64,000 bases of DNA from Lineus longissimus (Eukaryota; Nemertea; Pilidiophora; Heteronemertea; Lineidae), in assembly GCF_910592395.1 (NCBI RefSeq), contig NC_088310.1, forward strand, positions 10,983,501 to 11,047,500. Reading direction: 5' to 3'. Below are positions 51,691-64,000 of this stretch, piece by piece (within the stretch, counting starts at the first letter, position 1; each line of letters starts with the position of its first letter). The position numbers and the translations under genes were made by a program. The notes under the pieces were generated by a model. It saw only the letters and a list, made by a program, of their open reading frames with translations. It was not told the DNA's origin and made no database searches.

Positions 51691-53021
51691 AAAGACCTAA
51701 AGTCCAGAGCTCAAGATATCCATCGGTTTCTTGGAGCTGAGAGGACGATTCACATGAAACGGGATCTTGTGGTGCAAAACATGCTAGCTCTCTATACAGC
51801 TGAACCGAATATAGTTCATCAGCGGCGGCGGGTAGTTTTTGAAGGGGAGGAAGTAGCGGAAGATCTTGATGGCGTCTGTCGCGAGTTATTTACAATCTTC
51901 TGCCGGGAGGCCCTGGAAGTCCACTTCGAAGGTGGGGATGACCGTGTGCCTAAGGTAGACCACCGTTATATGGGCAGCGGTGTGTTCTCAGCAATTGGCA
52001 GAATAATTTCCCATGGTTTTATTTTGCATGGGTACTTCCCTCCTACGTCCTCTATTGCTGTCCTTGCAGCTATTTATTCATCTGACTTTAACGACATCTT
52101 CTTCACAGAATCACTTCTGCGCTCGATGCCTGACACACAGGCCAATTTCATGTCAAGAATGTTAAACGATCCATCATCTCTTAAGCAAGATGATAACCTG
52201 TTCCAGGTTATTTCAATTTTATAATTGTTTAACCTGCGGTTGAGACCTACTGCTGAAACAATGAAGTCATTGTTTTTGAGTGTGGCCAAGTGCCACCTAT
52301 ACTACAGTCGGTTTTGGGCCCTGTTAGAGCTCAAGAGTGGAATGACCTGTTACCCCTATTTGTGGGAGGGGATCTCCTCCGATGCCTTCAGAGACCTGAA
52401 GGAGTCTTTGCGGCCCACAGGAGACAAAGTGTCTACGATGCTGAAGAAGGAGCATAGCAGTGTTAAGGATTTTCCTTATCTGTATGACATCGAGGTGAGG
52501 ATTGTAGAGTATCTGGAAAAGTATATTTCTGGATTGGTGTCGGATAAATTGAAACAGTTCCTGATATTCTGGACATCCTCTGACTGTCTGGTCGATGATC
52601 TGAAGGTGGATTTCAACTCACTCGAGGGGGAGGATATCATCAGGCCAACTGCAACAGCATGTACATGCACATTGCATGTTAGTCGCAATTATTTTTCTGC
52701 AGATGAATTGGCGACAAATTTCAATCGCTATGTTTTTTCAGAGCATGCTCGGCGGTTCGATTCTGCCTAAGCCGTCCAATGCCAGACACAGTGTATATCA
52801 GGTGGCCCATCCATATATGTGAACCATAACTTGAACACTTGTCTCAATAGTGACACGTAGATGAAATTAATGGGAATTATTTCTCGTGTTGCATTTTGAA
52901 TTAACTTTGTTTCTTAAATATTGTACCAAAACTGTGCAAGAGGACTCGGGTCAAATGCCATTTATTCATAGGTTGTTTTTGGAGAAAAAAATGTATGGTC
53001 TTGAGACTTGGAAATTTGATA

Positions 53022-53217
53022 CTGTAAAACTGGAAATTTTCGCGGTATTTCTAATTTGGCTATTTTTGCGGGTGTCAGTAATCCGCAAAATTGGAATTTT
53101 AAATGGAGTTTATTGAAAGATGTTGTCTGATCCGCCAAAATAAGTAGCGTAAAACTAAATAAGGAATTTTTGCTAATCCGCGAAAATAACCAGCCACAAA
53201 AATTTCCCGTTTCACAG
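53022..53217. mobile_element. 196 bp MITE with TA target duplication
   Basis: Ends CTGTAAAACTGGAAATTTTC and the complement of ...GAAATTTCCCGTTTCACAG-type right end, with TA on each side (53020-53021 and 53218-53219). Consistent with a Tc1/mariner-mobilised element; no coding. Confidence 0.75.
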
Positions 53218-56200
53218 TATGTTGGAAAAGTGATATTTTCATGATATCGGTAATTGGTCGTCGCCAGACTACCCTTATTTTCAGTCTGGCAGATTTGGTG
53301 TGAAATTTTGTTCCCCTCAGAACTCAGGCATTTCACCATGGATCTTAACGAAATTTGGGGGGTAGTTTTTGTTTGTTGGAGGGTGTGCGCGTTTAACATT
53401 CAGCGTCGGGGGTGCTTTGTGGGGGGTGCAGCGCCCCTTTTTGTGAAAAAAAGGGGGGTAAAAAATAATCAAAAATCTTTTAAAAATCAACGATCGGGAA
53501 ATTCCAAAATCTGTTCCCAAGGAATTGTGGGGAAGGTCGTCAGCTTTATTGTGATGAATTTTCAGACGATTTGAAGCAAAACTGAGGGAGGAGATAGATT
53601 TTTTCTGGCCCTATTTGCGGTGTTTTTTGTCGAAAAATCAACAATTGCGAAAAACCTCATCTCCAGGTGACCTACATACACAAAAACTGTAGTATAAATG
53701 TATAAGCCGTAGTCACCTGGGGATCTTGCCCGCTGTATGGCCGCTTGGACAGTCGGTAAAGAAGCCTTTTTCTAGCGAAATTACGCAGTGCCAATCAAAA
53801 CTATCATCAGTTTTATGTCAGATAGATTATTTTTGAAGAGATACAATAATGTGACATCATATATCCGTTTATTAATTCCATAATCAAGGGGAGAAGTTGG
53901 CTGATCGATACTAGCGAAGCGCGATTGGTTGGTCGCCATAATTAATGCAAATGTTGTGAGCGCGGGAATTTTGAATTTTATTACTGGATTGCTCTCGTTG
54001 ATCGTAACTTGGGCCAGAACAATACATCTCCTCCTTCAGTTTTGCGTCAAATCGTCTGAAAATTGATGACAATAAAGCTGACAACCTTGGTTGGTGCATG
54101 GTGGGCATCTCTGGTCAATGCTGAAAGCCAGAATTCTACCACATCTGCTTCACAGCCTTCCGCAATGCCCATCCAAAATCAACCTAAAGTTAACCTACAA
54201 CCAAATTAAAGCGACGACCATTTCCAGCGTCCTAGCTTGTTTGATATCAAATTCGTTTGTTTTTTAAATTTGAGCATTTTCGAGGACATGAGGAAAAGTC
54301 CCCGATCATTCCCGACTGGCTACTACAGGGGTGGCAGCAAGAATGGTCCCGGTCTTTCACAACCAACCATGACTGGAGTAGCTTACCAGACCTCCAACCA
54401 ACAAAAAACAATCATACTTTTTGCTTATGGCATGTATGGGGATAAAACAAAAGCGTCCCCCAAACTTGGTGTAGTTAGTCATAGTGTACATAGTAATCTC
54501 CTCATTTAGAAAATGAGGCTAGTTTCAGAAAATGTTATCGTTTTTAGTTTTATAGTCATATTTTAAATTTTAGTCATATCAATACTGCTGAATACAATTG
54601 TGATGTATTCAATGTCAAGATATCAAAACGTTTCAGGCGTTATATAAGCGTTTTATTAGATTTAGCTAGTCTCATTACTGCTGAATATGATTGATCAGAC
54701 TCTGCACTGCCAGAATGCAATGTATTCATAATCATATTGTGTATTCATATTGCACTGACAATATGAAATTGAAATGTATTCATGTCAAAATATGAACTCA
54801 GGGTTTCCAGATTTGAATTGCATAATAATTTTTCGAGTTAAATGTTTTCATTTTAGTTTTATAATAACCATATATACTTTTGTTAGATTTAGTCATATCA
54901 ATGCTGCTATTGTAATCTATTGTAATGTTGTTAAATTCAAGACAGGCCTTTGAACATACTAGTAGCGAGCAGCAGCAAGCCCTGGATCGTGCCTGGGAAA
55001 ATGTGTGCATCACATGAAAACAGCCAATGTGTGCAGTTAATTTGCATACTTTGCAATTATTTGCTATTTGAAGGCAAACATTTATTTGGTACATTTTTCT
55101 CTCTATCTGATGCAAATTGTGAATGAAAAACCGTACTGGATGAACACAACATTACTTCATTGGAAGACTCCAGCCAATTTATCCTCGGGCCAGGCCAGCT
55201 CGGCAAGTTGCATGCCTGATTCTGGGCAAGCTTGAGGATTGATTTTCTAGGGTTAACGTATAAAAAAGTCTAGATAGAAATTGTAGTGGTGTCTGCTCAA
55301 ATGTTATGTTTGAAATAGTTGAAACTTAAGTGCACATACATGTAAGCAAGTAAAGTGACCATGACCGTTACCTTTTATAATGGAAACAAATATACAAATT
55401 ATTTCTTGAAATTGAAGTGTTTTTGTCTTTGTGCTGTGTTTAGGATTCCATAAATTGGGAATGTCAGTAGCACATCCTCCGCTACAGATGATCAGTGTTG
55501 ATAATTTGCAGAAAGGGACATAATATGTCGACACAAATAAGCCGTTCCAGGAGCGCCAGATACATACATGTATAGCTCGTTTTAAATGCAAAAATATGCC
55601 TAGGTGTAACAGACTTCGCTCAACTGACTTAAAAGCGTCAACACATTAAATCTTTCTGGTAAAGACAGTCATTTTCTCATATTGACATCTGTAATAGGGA
55701 TGCCCCTCTATAAGGGCTACACTCTTCAGTAATCAAGAGTGACCATTAATCATCCAAGAAGACATGTTGTGTTGAACAAACTGTCTTTGAGAAACATCCT
55801 ACATGCATGTATTCCCAAGAGAAACGATTCAACACTCCCAGTCCGAGGCCCACTTCAAGGAAATTGATCGACCACAGAGTAACCAGGAAAGGACGAGTGG
55901 TTAGATCAATGCCAATGCTTATCACGGTCAATCGACATTCCATAACCTGCAAGGACCTGTGCATGGCCTGTTCAGTGCATATTGTGCTGGGGGCATATGA
56001 ACTGGTTTAGTTAATTTGGGTAGCAAATGCCAATTATTGAAAATGAGTAAATTCACCAACTTTTAGCATTGGGAAAATTTCACGGTTTACAGTACGTAGT
56101 TCAAAGCACCATGGAAATAAAGCATTTTGTTTCCAGCAACAGAACCATGAGTGACAACTGTGGTTAGTAAATGACGCTGATTGCTTGTCAAAGCTCAATC

Positions 56201-56990
56201 GCAGGTAGCAGCAACTGAATTAGCTTTACTTGCAGTGGCATATCCTTGCTATGGCTAAAGAACCAGTAATTACAGAAAATCAAGTTATCCAGTTTGCACA
56301 GTGACATCATTGAAGCAAAAAAATATCAATTTCATTTGACAGAAGGTTCATTTATTTTCAAATTCAATCAAATTCAAGCCATATTAGAAAATCAAATTTA
56401 AACAATAAACCATTCAAAAATCTGCATGTGTTAGCACTGAAAATTGTTCAAATGTGATACCAAAAGTCCCCTAATTTAGCTTCTCATGGGAGGGGGTATG
56501 ATTTCCGAACTCTGACATTTTACAAGATGTGCTCAATGTGTGCGGTGCATAAGAATCAATATCATCAGGACCTGAACGTCCTTAATTGACACTGTGGACA
56601 CTGTGCACAGCTACTTAAGTTAAAAGTTAGTTTAACAATCTTCCAGAGAGCTAAACCAAAATAATGACATGATGACCTCTTTGTTTTATCAGACATTTTC
56701 GTCTCAAGAAGAATTCCACCTATTTGCCTCTTTTTACCGCTGTAGGGAGCATACTCATGCAATCGGTGTTAGACTCACATAAAAACAAATGCCATTCATA
56801 TGTCTTCATACATGTATATCTGAAGGCTGAAGCAATTCTGGTGAAACCATAGGATTTATGGCTCAAGAGAAAGCTAACATCCAAACAATATACATGTAAC
56901 CTTAAATTGACTTGAAAATGAATTCATACATTTTGTATCTGTGAGTACATGTACATGTAGTACATGTAGTTGTACATATTCAGCATTACA

Positions 56991-57290
56991 GTCTGGCTCA
57001 AATGAAAGCTATGCAATATAAAACATCCCATCAATGTATGTTGAGAAATTTGGGTCAACTCATTAACACCAATGTCTGGCTCAAAAGAAACATATATTAC
57101 AATATAAAACATCCTGCAGATGTACCCAGAGAAGTAGATCAGCTAACGCTTCAGTCTGGCAAAAGAAAGCTATACTACATACATGTAACATCCTGCCAAT
57201 GTACGCTGAGAAGTTTGCACGAACTCGCCAACACATTACAGTCTGGCTCAAAACCAAGCTATAACATATGACATCCTACCAATGCACCAC
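56991..57290 (+). repeat. About 82 bp tandem repeat, 3.5 copies
   Basis: Units start near 56991, 57073, 57153 and 57239 with 'cagtctggctcaaa' and continue through 'aacatcc(t/c)(g/a)(c/t)caatgta' and 'gagaag'. Diverged. It lies just past the 3' end of the integrase gene. Confidence 0.75.
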
Positions 57291-57465
57291 AGGAAGTTCA
57301 AGTCAGCCAAAATTGGTTTCTTATGCTGTAGCCCTGGTTTTGTCATAATTTGTTGATATCATCATCATTACCGGCGTCGTAATCCATACATTATCGCCAG
57401 TGGTATGGAGTCCACTACGTAAGTCATTGTCAAGTCGATCGCATTGGTTCATGTCTTTAGAAAAA

Positions 57466-60400
57466 TCATAATGCAATTTTTTCTGCAATAAAGTCAAGGA
57501 CAAGAAAATACTTTTTAATGCCTTGAGCTTGGTCACTCAAATTGATCCCAAGGGCAGGCTGAACATGTGCCTGCAGTTCAGCTAACTGTTCATCAGTAAG
57601 GGGACAAACAGTGTCTGGAACATTCACAATCGTCAGTCGAGAACGCGTTTCTGCATCGCCATCGGATTCATCTGACAAGTCAGAATTCAATTCGTCCTCA
57701 GGATTTTCCTCAGCCTGTCCAATGTCCCGATTGAAAATGTCTCTAATACCAGTATGTGTAGAGCCCTGAAGTTCCAGGGAACGTTGAACAAAGAGCTGAA
57801 TAGGGCTGGCATTTTCTGTACGGATTTTGTGATGGTTCCACTGTCCAATAAAGTCTGCCACAGATTCTCTGATTCTGGGCAAATATACGAAGTGTAAGGC
57901 AAACATCTGATTTTCACAATTTGGGTCAAGAATTAGGTCTTTTTCAAACTCCTGGAATAAGTCATAAAATACATTAATTGTATTGCTCCACAATTCTAAC
58001 CAAATGCGTTCAATTCGGGTACTGTGAACACTCCGTCCTCGTATAACGCTTCCTCTTCCCATCCCTCGTTCTCTCTCCATTTGCTCTGCCACCAAAGTGT
58101 TCTCACCGCCACAGTCGATTCGAATCCTTGAAGGGAGCCCGAACTGTTGCACTGCATTTCTAAATGGTTCGAGCACAGTACTTGCCCTGTTGTTGGTGGC
58201 AACATTAACAAATGTGAGGAGCCTGCTAAATCCATCAACACAGCCATGAGTAACAAACCTCCACCTGAAAAAGAAAATGAGATAAAGTGCGATACTTTAG
58301 GCCATCCAGGCAATCTATCACTCACATGCTACACATAGTAAACAGCAGTATGGCAACCAAAGAGAATATACAATTGTATACAATTTATTACAATTTTTAC
58401 ATTTTCATTGAACGCCCGATCTAGGCCAGGGCTGAAATGGTGAATCAGATTGGGGTGATTTTCAATAGCAAACTGCTCCTACATGCTATACCTACATGTA
58501 CACTACAGAAAATCTCAAAGCAGTCTCAAGTTAGAGCGTTTACATTGTCTCAATGGACACACAGACGCTGTAGAGGACGACAATACCTCTCGCAATCAGA
58601 AAGTGCCAAATACCTTATCAACTTGTGATTCCCATCCAAATGCCAAAGGGAGTTAGGGCCATGAACATGATAGTTTCGACGCTTGATTGCTCGCCGGGAC
58701 CGCAAAGCTACACCAGCTGGGTCAACACGTCTCATTGCTTTCCGAACTCTTTCTCTTATAACATGGATTCCAGAATTTTCTAACCGAACTTTCATGTTGT
58801 TCGCACCAATTCGATGATTGTCAGCTAGAAGTAACTTCACACGTTCATCAAGTGCTTCATCACTAATTTCAGTCAACTTTGGAAGGGCAAGGCTAAATTC
58901 TCTGAAAATTAAAAAAGAACACTTATGAGTACTGGGAAATGATGGATATTGATGTTCTTGATTAAGGTGATTTATGTAGAACGAAAATCAAAGTACACAA
59001 TAATTCACTGCCTTAGTCATAGCCCTTTTGGGTTGGTTGGCAACATTCTTCCTGAACAGTATACTCATTACACTTTACAGTCTCATCAGTCCTTCATCCC
59101 ATTAACCAATCTGTATTTTACAAAAGATAGTGGCTGCACATGCATGGCCTACTGGCTTCAAGGAAGGAAAGCTTTGACGGCAAAATGCTGGTGGAGCTTG
59201 CTGACTAACACGATTATAATGCCTCATTATCATTGGGAATATTTTCTGCATGATATTTGTATGGTAGAAGGAGAGGTAACACCTGAAAATCAACTACTGG
59301 CCTCAGTAAGTGAAACTAGGTTGCTTCAAAAAGATGATAAAACACACCTCATTCGTCGTGTGATAGTTTTAGTAGACACTTTCAAGATAGATGCAATACG
59401 TGTCTTTGTAAATCGACAGGCCAATAAGAACTCCAACTGCGGTTTGGTTAAGTCAAATCGAGGTGAACCTCTAGCACCTGATGCAAGTCGTTCACTGCTA
59501 AAACCTGGCCCCACTCCTGGCCCCACTCCTAAAAACAAATTATAAATTCATCGTTAAGAGTGTCAGATTTCAGAAAAACCTATGATTTTTATCAGCAGGA
59601 ACGAATATTTTTCTGATACATGTACATGCAGACCAGCCAAAAACACAGAAATGTCCAAATAGTATTTCAACTGGATTTTGGATTATTTTTAGTCAAATTT
59701 TCCCAATTTTGGAGTAATCTAGTGATTCTACCTATATCAAAAGTGAACTCCTAGATGCATGTCCTTTACAAAATCCAGTAGTCAAGTAGTAATATTTTCA
59801 TTAATGTTGATCAAAAAGAGTATTGATACATATAATATAAGACTAGAGTAATAATTATTATGGCGATACAATATCGTGCAACTCATAACCAAAGTGTACT
59901 GTACCGATTCAGTGACTGACAGCACGGGCTGCCCACATACCATAGGCAAAAAGGCTGTAGGATAGGTAAATGGGCAAAAATCCCAGAGCCTCCCCGCCCC
60001 CCAAACTCACAAATTATCGGTACAGGCCTAGGATACTGACATATTCACCTCGGCATAAAACGACATGGCCCAGCCGATATAATGGAGTAGGCTGTACTGG
60101 CCCGCCTGTACTGATAATCTCATCAAATGATATCTAATCAACATGATCTATCAGCATTTCAAATACTATACTTATAGTAGCGGTAGCCCTAACCATTGCT
60201 TTATTTATTTTGTAAGAGCCCGGTTTGGGTCATCCTAAACAGCATCAGGTTTGAAATCAAGTTTAAAATTAACAAAATAAAATCTAATGGCAATAAATGA
60301 AATAAGCAGGACATTTTCCGTGTTTCATGAAGATTTCCTGAAATTGTGTGTAAAATGAGCAAGTTATTGTCTAAAATGGACCAGCGTCCACCACCCTGTC

Positions 60401-61392
60401 GACGACCATCTTGTATACGACTTGGAGGCAATGACAGGGCTTCACAATACTAAAAGGAGGCTTTGCGATTTTTGATAACTCCCTTACATGCCTTATCATG
60501 CTTATCTGATCTTACACCCCGGGCCCGGGTCAGTCAGTGTCATGAAATGCGTTTTATGGTCTATTTATTTCGTTTATGAGTACTAAATTTCATTTTGATG
60601 AGTTTATATCTGACTTTAAACCTGGTGAACGCTGGTGGACGCTACTGGACGCTGTTTAGAATGACCGCCCGGTTTCATACTGATCAGTCTATACCATCTC
60701 TTGGCACAGAGAGAGCAATGCTAAAAAAAGACGTGCCCATGCATTGGTGAAATTTTGTGTACAAAATAAACTTTCAATAATTTTGAGAGAAAAAAAACCT
60801 GAGGAGACAGATTAAAACATTGAGGAATATAATGGTGGGTTTAAATTTCCGAGTACGCCTTTTTTTCATGGTAGTACGACTTTTTGAAAATGGAACTACT
60901 TGGCCATGTACATTATGTACAGGCCTCCACAATGCTAAAATAATCTCTGTGCGTAGAGATGGAATAGACTGCTGCTACTGTCCATGCAAGTCCATTGCAG
61001 TTAGGCCTATGTATTGTAGGCAAAGCCTATAGGCTATGTTGATGTTGTAACAGGACGCGTGCACTTGTCTTTGGGATGGTGCTAGGACAAGATAACTCTA
61101 AACTGTATCATGACTATATATTACCTCCTCTTAAAGATTCACAAGTGGTAGAAACTGTCGATATGATCCCATTCAGTCGTGTAGAAAACGCTTCAAATTC
61201 TGCGCTGTCGAGAAGTGGTGGTCCTCCGGTCGAAGGCCTACTGCCAGCTCGTCCGAGATCTCTCCTAAGTCCCTCTAGACGACTAAGGACGCGACTTGCA
61301 GCATTTTCATCGTCCAGTACAGATCGACAGCAATCATTCAATTCATGTCTAAAATTGTCTAAAAACTCGTGCACGTCCGTCAATCTAGCCAT
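57466..61392 (-). CDS. DDE (rve) integrase-like gene, four exons, apparently intact
   Basis: Exons: 61392-61125, 59528-59348, 58901-58614 and 58264-57466. Every junction has GT/AG and matching phase (G|GA, AG|A, AG|G), and the sum is 1536 nt, giving 511 aa. Exon 1 is a helical N-terminus (MARLTDVHEFLDNFRHEL). Exon 2 has a helix-turn-helix-like segment (LLACRFTKTRIASILKVSTK). Exon 3 ends in GPNSLWHLDGNHKLI, the first catalytic Asp. Exon 4 has RIDCGGEN (second Asp) and STRIERIW (Glu) 35 residues on, then an acidic linker and C-terminal domain. Similar genes are repeated in fish and cnidarian genomes (recalled, not searched), perhaps as IS3EU-type transposases or domesticated relatives. Upstream Met codons in exon 1 (to 61704) are possible. 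Confidence 0.8.
59549..61113. other. Intron 1 of the integrase gene
   Basis: No supported feature seen in 1.6 kb apart from short simple-sequence stretches. Confidence 0.6.
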
Positions 61393-61512
61393 CTCATGCC
61401 ATGATCTTTTTAAAGAACCACTGACTGGCAGATATGACAGATACGCGACAGAAGTACCGTTATGAAACGACGGTTTTGGTTGGCTTACAAAGGTCGTCCA
61501 ACATTCTAACAT

Positions 61513-61760
61513 CCGGCGTCCATAAATAGCACTTCCGGCGTCCATATATCGCACTTCCGGCGTCCATAAATCGCACTTCCGTCCATAAATTCGGCTCTCT
61601 GATTGGCTGTCTGCTATTACGAATATAGTCGTGGGTCTAAAACGATTATAGTCGTGGGTTGATTCATTTATGTCGTGGTATAATTCAGATTTAATGGTCA
61701 CCATAAATCATGAAATGCGGGGTTCTGATTGGCTGTCTACTATTATGAATATAGTCGTGG
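61513..61760. repeat. Short tandem repeats upstream of gag and integrase
   Basis: A ~22 bp unit (ccggcgtccataaat.gcactt) repeats 3.5 times at 61513-61590. A 36 bp unit (ctgattggctgtct.ctatta.gaatatagtcgtgg) occurs at 61599-61634 and 61724-61760. The second carries CCAAT boxes (ATTGG), so this divergent intergenic stretch may be promoter or LTR-derived. Confidence 0.7.
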
Positions 61761-61851
61761 TATAAATCTGATTTATCCCGACCCTTAATTCAGATATTTG
61801 TCCACTCCCGCCAGCCATAGACGGAGACTGGCTTCTGCATTCTCTGAGGTA

Positions 61852-63375
61852 ATGAATACATTGGATGAAACTTCTTATGAAAACGTGGACATGGAGGAGA
61901 CCCTGCCTGTGGCAACAACACTTATCCAGCCTGCAGGTTTTGATGTTGCAACTTTGATCCCATCCACAGCTTCTACAACATTTCCCTTGCCAATTCTGAC
62001 CCCAGTCCATGCCACGTCCACCCCGCTTGACAATGACATGACCACACCGACCATGCCTACACTTACGGGGATGTTGTCGCCGCATACTGAGGACAACATA
62101 ATTGTGTCAGCATCTGTGCCTGTTACTAGCGTAGCGTTACACCCACCTGCCCCAACGGCGATTACTGCTTCAACCGTGCATACTCTGGTGGCCCAAGCCT
62201 TAGTGACAGGATCGTTGCCTGCCACAGGGTTAGCGGCCACTGGGTCTGCTCCAGCTTCCGCACCTTGCATTTCATCATCCGCTACTCCATCTGTTTCTGG
62301 TCCGACAGCGACTGGATCGTTGCCAGCCACTGTACACAGAACAGTTGGACACAGCCAACTCACTGCACATGCAGTCCCTCCACCTCAGACTGCCATTACA
62401 GTGCAGCGTACAAACCCACCTGCTGGTTCACGTTTCACAGTAAATTCATCAGCTCTACAGCCACATCCTGCCACATTCACATCCCCCGGATCGCAAACGC
62501 AAGACATTGGATCACCCACAGTGGTTAACCACTATTCAAACTGTTCATTTGGCACTGCGTCTACTATTAAGGATAAGCGCAGCCCCAAGGTACCTAGTTT
62601 TGATGACACCCAACTCGATATAGAGACATACATATAAAACTTCAATGCGTTGACGATAAGCTGGTCTTCGGAGGAGAAGTTGAGCCTCTTGCGGTCCAAG
62701 CTGACAGGAAAAGCTGCGAGAATCCTTGCTGCGTTGGATTTGCAGGGTACCAAGCTGACCTTTGAAATACTGGTGGCGGAATTAGAGAGAAGTTATGTGG
62801 GCGAAAAGTCGGAATGGGTGGCGAAATTGAGAGACGTCCATCGAGAAGAAGGAGAATCCCTCGATGATGTGGCCTTCCGTATCTCACTATATAGTAAGAG
62901 GGCATATGGTGTATCCCAACCAGATCTGGGACTCCAGCTTTACCTGGCCCTTCGGGATGGACCACTTGGTGATAAACTTTTCGAGGTTAAAGACACGTCG
63001 CTGCCAGATGTTCTCACACGAGCAAAGAGCTATGAAGCTCTACTGGCAGTGAATGAGCACCACCAAGTGGCATGTGCATATCCACCTAGACCATCCACTA
63101 CTGATAATGAACTACCACCAACTCAGAGAGGAAATGTGGACGGAGTAACACAGCCAGGAAGACCCCCATTTGGTAGGGGCCGTGGAAGAGGTGGATCTTT
63201 TCGTGGCAGATACAACTCTCAGGACAGACGTTTTGCTGGAAATAACAGACGCTGTTATGTTTGTAAGTCGGAAGAACATTTTTGGCAGGATTGTCCTCGG
63301 GCCGTGGCCCACTTCCAGGCAAAGGATGTTGTGACCGGTTTGCCTGATTCTGAACAGAGGCCTTTAAACCAGTAG
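61852..63375 (+). pseudogene. LTR retrotransposon gag (stop in frame)
   Basis: From ATG 61852 a Thr/Ala/Pro-rich segment runs to TAA at 62635-62637, then the same frame continues as a capsid-like helical domain (SWSSEEKLSLLRSKLTGKAA, YVGEKSEWVAKLRDVHREEG). An RG-rich patch follows (GRGRGRGGSFRGR), then a CCHC zinc knuckle (CYVCKSEEHFWQDC). This is Ty3/Gypsy-type Gag, which packages the element's RNA. The internal stop makes this copy defective. Confidence 0.8.
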
Positions 63376-63473
63376 GCCATGCTCCGTCCCCAGGAGCCCA
63401 GGAGCATGGCAAACCTCCTTCTAATATTGCGACGGTTGGCTCCAATGATGCTAGAGCTTTTGTAACTTCTTAC

Positions 63474-63818
63474 ATGAACGGTTTACCATGTTGCTTCCTT
63501 TTGGACTCTGGGTCTGAGTGTTCCTTTTTATCTCTGTCTGCGTACCATAGGATCCCCAAGAGGTTTCGTCCTCCTTTGAAGCGTAATATTTCAGACATAG
63601 TAATGGCTGATGGTGAGTCAAAACTTAGGATTTATGGTACAGTTACTATGCCTGTGCGTGTTCACGATACTAGGTTTGAGTTTGATATTACGGTGACGGA
63701 CATGAAGGCATTAGACGGTTTGTTGGGAATGGACCTGATGACCAAGTTTTGTTGTGATTTGAAGTTTGGCTCTGGTACTTACAGTTTCGATGGTAAGGAG
63801 TACCCTCTGGTCTCATAA
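63474..63818 (+). CDS. Retropepsin part of the LTR retrotransposon pol (partial)
   Basis: In a different frame from gag, as is usual for gag-pol frameshifting; the frame is open from about 63376. Protease motifs: CFLLDSGSECSFLS (the DSG active site) and LDGLLGMDLMTKF (flap/GMD). A stop at 63816-63818 is followed, in a shifted frame, by a pol-like linker reading HFVNKYGVLLARSVSV to the window edge. RT, RNase H and integrase would lie beyond 64000. Confidence 0.8.
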   Translation: MNGLPCCFLLDSGSECSFLSLSAYHRIPKRFRPPLKRNISDIVMADGESKLRIYGTVTMPVRVHDTRFEFDITVTDMKALDGLLGMDLMTKFCCDLKFGSGTYSFDGKEYPLVS

Positions 63819-64000
63819 GCATTGCATACTTCCGCATTCTGTAAGATTAACTCAGTCCCTCAGGTTGCCACCCGGGCAAGAAATAGCGGCAAGCGCAAGG
63901 CTACATAGGCCATTTCGTGTAAGACAGGAGGTGATGTTGGAGCCTAGCGCTCATTTTGTGAACAAATACGGTGTTCTTTTGGCTAGGTCAGTCTCTGTTC

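Larger units (their letters stand above)
42751..52770 (+). pseudogene. G2E3-like HECT E3 ubiquitin ligase gene, multi-exon, with in-frame stop
   Basis: Predicted exons with canonical sites: 42751-42941 (AT-hook-like KRQRGRP), 43189-43427, 43694-43864, 44391-44441, 45973-46122, 46869-46958, 47446-47514, 48764-48847, 49716-49829, 50541-50690, 51111-51188, and 51686-52770. Most are phase 0. The 49716 and 50541 exons encode a ubiquitin-like fold (RCDKVLKRRFVDSDKIL ... PGTLADFGITANTSLMV). The last exon encodes the HECT domain, ending near RPTATACTCTLHV, which supplies the catalytic Cys. TAA at 52222-52224 interrupts the HECT frame, which reopens at once in the same frame. The 51188/51686 junction is also out of phase unless the A-run at 51180 is one base short. 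The first exon was not found. Probably decayed. Confidence 0.7.
52771..57465. other. 4.7 kb between convergent HECT and integrase genes
   Basis: No gene recognised. It holds a TA-flanked MITE (53022-53217), a degenerate repeat with 'ttagtcatatcaat(a/g)ctgct' units near 54560-54930, and the 82 bp tandem repeat near 57 kb. Confidence 0.6.

Noticed and set aside
57002-57271. ORF over the 82 bp tandem repeat
   Set aside because: Repeat-derived frame with no conserved features.

Overview
The window looks like nuclear DNA of a marine invertebrate animal. It has spliced genes with GT-AG introns, many nested DNA transposons and retrotransposons, a class A GPCR gene, and a G2E3-like HECT ligase gene. 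The phylum cannot be fixed from the sequence alone. No bacterial features, rRNA genes or tRNA genes were recognised.

Layout. 1-2206 and 14089-18960 are two direct copies of one long repeat; the second copy carries two further insertions, one of them a 5'-truncated non-LTR retrotransposon. Between them lie two PIF/Harbinger systems: a HARBI1-type transposase at 4113-6969 (-) and a complete-looking 3.8 kb Harbinger at 7026-10840 with a decayed transposase and an open MADF-BESS partner gene. They are followed by a three-exon rhodopsin-like GPCR at 11479-13953 (-). 18961-22053 has no gene that I recognise, but has a promoter-like cluster near 21.55 kb.

22054-42182 is a 20.1 kb Maverick/Polinton, the centre of interest. 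Its terminal inverted repeats are about 265-280 bp, and each is capped by a 130 bp foldback. It encodes protein-primed DNA polymerase B, a chromodomain integrase (one frameshift), an A32/FtsK-type packaging ATPase, a major capsid protein (interrupted by an insertion), a minor capsid protein, a second capsid-like protein, an HNH-type nuclease, an apolipoprotein-L-like membrane protein, and several small membrane or coiled-coil proteins. No adenain-like protease was found.

The Maverick is peppered with at least 25 copies of a 25 bp double-hairpin repeat: two 4 bp stems with 3-nt loops, separated by 3 nt. The copies are in both orientations and mostly lie inside open reading frames. Clustered copies sit exactly 30 bp apart and alternate in orientation, the stems covary, and the spacer changes from TGA only where TGA would be a stop codon or in a few neutral places. 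I did not see the repeat outside the Maverick. The 1.49 kb insertion in the capsid gene has transposon-like ends and also GT...AG limits that would keep the frame, so it may be an introner-like event.

42183-52770 (+) holds a multi-exon G2E3-like HECT gene with an in-frame stop in the HECT domain. It converges on a four-exon DDE integrase gene at 57466-61392 (-) whose predicted exons join in frame to 511 codons. These two may belong to one large transposon. The right edge (61852-64000) is the gag-protease part of a decayed LTR retrotransposon that runs out of the window.
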